From: Kudoa neothunni
Lineage: Eukaryota; Cnidaria
Direction of reading: 5' to 3'
Length of the DNA: 64,000 nt
Assembly: GCA_964304625.1 (NCBI GenBank)
Contig: OZ199840.1
Location: 1,984,001 to 2,048,000, forward strand
The translations under genes and the position numbers were made by a program. Positions 60,660 through 64,000 of the stretch are shown in pieces; position 1 is the first letter of the stretch; every line of letters starts with the position of its first letter. The notes beneath the pieces were generated by a model. That model had not been told where the DNA came from. It worked only from the letters and a program-made list of their open reading frames with translations, and ran no database searches.

Positions 60660-62979
60660 TTTCTCAAAGCTCTATTTTTTTAGCTTTTTTAGGAGCCCAA
60701 TGGCTGTCGTTCTATTTCCTTTGGGTCTTCCTATAGATTTGACTTTTGATGGAAGATTAAGTCTAAAAATACAAATCGTAATACTCGAGCAAAAATTTCT
60801 TCGACAGTGTACTTATCGAGTTTTCTGCTGTTGGCACAAGGGCATAAATTTGACTGGACTTAGATTTTTGCGTTTCGGATGTCAAAGGTCGATCTAAGTT
60901 AGTGTTATTGCAGATCTTAAAACAGTTAAAAATATAATGTTTAATGTTATTTCTCCCTCACAACTATCATTATTAATTACAAAATTTTTAAATTATATTA
61001 ATTGTAGAAGCATCCTCATCTTCAGAGTAACTGTACGTATCATTACCCAAATTATTATTATTAGACCCACCTTTCATTAAAGTATACTTCAAAATTTTTA
61101 CAGCAATAAAACTAAGAGACTTATATTGGTAGTTTCAATGAGTTTTTCTTTGTCATGATTTTTTATGACAACCTCGAGACTTTTGATAGTCTCTAGTCAG
61201 AGACTGTAAAAACCCCCACAGTATTTTGCTGAAGTTGACGCCAACTTTTTTGAATAGGTGCATGTTTACTTTAGATTTTTTGAAAAAGTTTCAATAGAAT
61301 CTTTTTTCTTAATTTTATGATTTCTCCAACAGGGTTGAAATTATCGCAATCGGTGTTAATGAATTTTATGAAATTATATGTATGATGTCGTGACCATCTG
61401 GAATCACATAGTGTTCCACTAAACATATCTACCATATTAAGTGCCCTTTGTTGGAGAATATGCTCGCAAGACAATTTATAAGATCGTTGATGCAAACTAT
61501 TACAACTCTCGATATCTGCTCCATCTTTTTCAGGGGTAATCGTTATTTTACTTAATTGCTCTGATGCTATGTGGAATGCATAAGGCTTTAATTCATTGAA
61601 ATATTTCTTATGGGATTCACTAGTGATTCTAGAGTCGGAAAATTTTTGTAATCCTGAAACAATTCTATTCTTTCTTTCGATCCTATTGGATGTTAAGTAA
61701 TTGAAGAAATTAGTGAAGAAATCTTCCAGGGTCGAAAATTGGTATATGACACTTTTTAATTTCGCATTAATAGCCTCTAATCTATTTTTCGCTGAATTAT
61801 TATGGAAGCTTTCAGTCTTACTTAACCCAATACACCATTATTTACAAATTGGTTTCCAATTTTTATTGAAATATCGGCTAAGCTTTTCGATTCCATATCC
61901 ATATAATCCATTGGAGAACTTACAAAAATTCTTTTCAGAATCGCTATATATCATTTTAATAAGAGTAGACAGAATATAATTCTTTTCTTCAGAAATAATT
62001 CCGTATTTCCCAACTAAAAATTCTCTTCGAAAAGCTTGGAGAACATGAAACTTGCAAATTATTGAAGAAGCAGGTGGAAAAATCTCCCTAAGGCATCTTC
62101 ACAGGTTATGATCTTCGTCTGTGACAATTGATGAGATTCTTGATGTTAACCAAAGCGCAACATCGATTATCTCATTTAATAACCATTTTATTGCTGGCTC
62201 TGTCTCTTTATAAAGAATGCAACCACTTGTTATATGTGTTTGACCAAATGAATCTTTCGCTGCAGTTAAGTAAAAGGATGCTCTAAAAATATATATTTTA
62301 ACTAAGAAGAGAATTAATGTTACCTTGAATCAAGTAGTTTGTAGGTTGCATCCATGAACATTATTTCTGGATAATATTCAAACACCCTTCTCATTTGTTC
62401 GTCCACGAAAAAAATTCCAGTTACCATATTTTGGGAAGATAGAATTCTTACTCTGCAATTATAGTTTTTTTGTAGCAAATTTACAACCGAATCGGCATCG
62501 TGTAGCTTGCTCGACATAAGTTCCTTAACATTGTGAAGAGGTTTCCAAGACACATTTTTTCCAGTTTCTTGATTTATTTTGGATTGCATTAATTTTTTGT
62601 TTGCACCCAGTGATATCAATTCGGCAATATATGTGTCCGAAAGGTCTATCTTCCGTTGGTTTGGTAAATTCGAATAGAGGGCAGTGTCAACTGTACGATT
62701 ATGAACCAAATTCATTGATCTTACTTCCAAGTAATTTCCATCTCCACTTGCTTCTAATGTAATGCTGAGTGGACAATTGGTTTTCATCGATGATTTATTC
62801 CTTTCTTCTTTGCCAACACATTTGTAGCTCACACCAAAAAAACAAACATAACGAATTTCATAATATATTAGTTGAGCGTTAAAAATTTTTCTTGAATCGC
62901 GTATTTTTAGATTGCAGAAATTTGCTTGTTCGTATGCTCTTATTTTGGTTTGTAAACTTACAAACGAATGAAAACTCAT
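60660..62979 (-). mobile_element. Mutator-like (MULE) transposon, second copy, decayed
   Basis: Read on the minus strand, an open start of 219 codons (62320-62979) carries a FAR1-type DNA-binding region (KTNCPLSITLEASGDG then LVHNRTVD), a helix-turn segment (DLSDTYIAELISLGANKK) and the start of the DDE core (EYYPEIMFMDATYKLLDSR, with the D of FMDATYK). Further pieces follow in order: the DEDHNLWRCL and CKFHVLQAFRREF block (about 62000-62110), a piece between 61700 and 61980 on the same strand, SLHQRSYKLSCEHILQQRA (a SWIM-like C-x-H) near 61440-61495, and NLPSKVKSIGRPKGN with TTAIGLLKK near 60680-60740. Several stops and frame shifts interrupt it. It is better preserved in its 5' half than the copy at 8-10.4 kb. 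Both belong to the ZSWIM3-like animal MULE group. Confidence 0.82.
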
Positions 62980-63050
62980 ACCAATTAAAAAAAGGAGCGC
63001 CTTTTGTTTCCATTATGTTGAATTGCGCGTGTGGACAAACTTATCCTTAA

Positions 63051-64000
63051 CCCTTTCGTGCCCAAATTTTTAGAGTTGTAAAAATTATGTTTAATTAAGA
63101 TTTCTTTTTTAATTCATAAAATAAAATTTTGAATCCAAATTAAATGTTTAAATATTATTTTTTAACATTTTTCATCGTGGTCACCAGAATGACCATTGGG
63201 CACTTGCGCAAAAAAAAATTTCCATCATATCCACTTCGAGTTTTAAAAGTACAACATAAATTTATCTGTTGTGATAAAAATAGAAACAATTTCTCTGTTT
63301 AACAATACAACACGGTATTCCACATTTAATGCAGCTGAATTGTGTTCTTTTTTTTACACAATCTGCACCTTTCTTTGGTATCCACTATTTCAGGATAGTG
63401 GCCGAGATATTATCAAATCTTATCGACTCTGGTAGGGGTTTCGATTGTTTTTTATGCGAATGATCAACAGCCACAACTTTAAAATCATCCAATGAATGAC
63501 GTCCACGCTTTTTTGCTATATTGGATTTTTTGATGTGAATTAAACTTTCACTTATAGACCGAGTAAACGACAAAAGGTCCATTACTTTGTTGATATCATC
63601 ATTGACCTTCGTATATCGCCTATATAATAACCAAGCATTGGTTATGACGGTATTGAGTCCCCAAAAGAATATTCGCATAAAAACTTTCGGCATTTGTGGT
63701 TTAACTTGTACAGTGCCATCAACATGTCCGACAAGTCAACTCCATCCATGTTTTTATTATATTCTGAAACTACACTGGGATAATCAATATTTGTGGTCTT
63801 TTTAGCTCTTCTATCGCATCTTTTAATCACACCAAGGGGTTGGGATGAAGAATGAGTAGAAGAAAGCTTAACAACGGAACTGTCACACCATTGAGTTAAC
63901 ACTATTCCATTTTTGGTATCCTGAAAGCTTTCGTAAGAGCCGCGACCTTACTTGATGAATTGTTTTATCGGGGTTAATGGATAATGTTTAATTCTGTTTC
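63051..64000 (-). mobile_element. piggyBac transposon, 3' part, cut by the window end
   Basis: TTAA at 63047-63050 followed by CCCTTTCGTGCCC is the 3' terminus; an internal GGGCAC near 63198 mirrors it. On the minus strand transposase pieces read GRGSYESFQDTKNGIVL, TQWCDSSVVKLSSTHSS, KRCDRRAKKTTNIDYPSVV, SEYNKNMDGVDLSDMLMALY (the conserved GVD with the last catalytic Asp), MRIFFWGLNTVITNAWLLY, then the C-terminal Cys-rich finger split by a one-base shift into CRLCKKK and CIKCGIPCCIV. At least two frame shifts and an upstream in-frame stop near 63955 make it inactive. The 5' part lies beyond 64000. Confidence 0.88.

Noticed and set aside
60700-60897. 65-codon plus-strand frame
   Set aside because: It is the antisense of the MULE GRPKG-containing region on the minus strand.
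1-64000. CRISPR arrays, operons, rRNA genes or other prokaryote-type systems
   Set aside because: Sequence is clearly eukaryotic with spliceosomal introns; the tandem repeats are coding mucin units or microsatellites, not spaced direct repeats.

Overview
The window is eukaryotic and most likely from a small invertebrate animal. It is about 70 to 75 percent A+T. Genes are split by very short GT-AG introns: 44 of the 45 introns I could place by hand are 28 to 64 bp. The gene set fits an animal: a rhodopsin-type receptor, a second seven-helix membrane protein, a DPP4-family peptidase, a ZnT6-like zinc transporter subunit, CDKAL1, NIP7 and TXNL4A. An orthonectid-like or other miniaturised animal is one possibility, but the sequence alone does not fix the lineage. 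All exon structures were worked out by eye from reading frame, splice phase and family resemblance.

Layout. 1-6.1 kb (+): the 3' part of an unrecognised four-exon gene, a coding-like fragment near 4 kb, and a six-exon seven-helix membrane protein gene. 8.0-10.4 kb (-): a decayed Mutator-like (MULE, ZSWIM3-like) transposon. 12.8-13.8 kb (+): a three-exon class A receptor. 14.5-15.4 kb: a TTAA-flanked piggyBac-type mini-element. 20.1-21.2 kb (-): a ZnT6-like gene, followed by a small unrecognised gene at 22.6-23.1 kb (-). 26.15-26.90 kb (+): NIP7, five exons. 27.6-28.4 kb: another TTAA element. 30.7-32.55 kb (-): CDKAL1, nine exons found, with the end of the TRAM domain not found. 34.1-34.3 kb (-): part of a tiny spliced gene. 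36.1-36.8 kb (-): coding-like membrane protein segments that abut or overlap the 5' end of the DPP4-like gene at 36.8-39.9 kb (+). 45.75-46.17 kb (-): TXNL4A in a single exon. 49.2-50.7 kb (-): a three-exon type II membrane protein. 53.8-55.0 kb: a hAT-type element with 8-bp target duplications and coding-like segments inside. 56.0-57.0 kb (+): a three-exon unrecognised gene. 57.3-59.75 kb (+): a mucin-like membrane protein built of about 65 copies of an 11-residue repeat. 60.66-63 kb (-): a second MULE. 63.05 kb to the window end (-): a piggyBac transposase gene cut by the window.

The identified genes are independent housekeeping or surface-protein genes: 60S ribosome assembly (NIP7), U5 snRNP (TXNL4A), tRNA A37 methylthiolation (CDKAL1), secretory-pathway zinc (ZnT6), and receptors and ectoenzymes at the cell surface. 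They form no obvious pathway. Long gene-free A+T-rich stretches lie between them, especially 28.4-30.7, 39.9-45.7 and 46.8-49.2 kb, and hold transposon debris and short repeats. I saw no CRISPR array, no convincing intact tRNA or rRNA gene, and no clearly recognisable retroelement.
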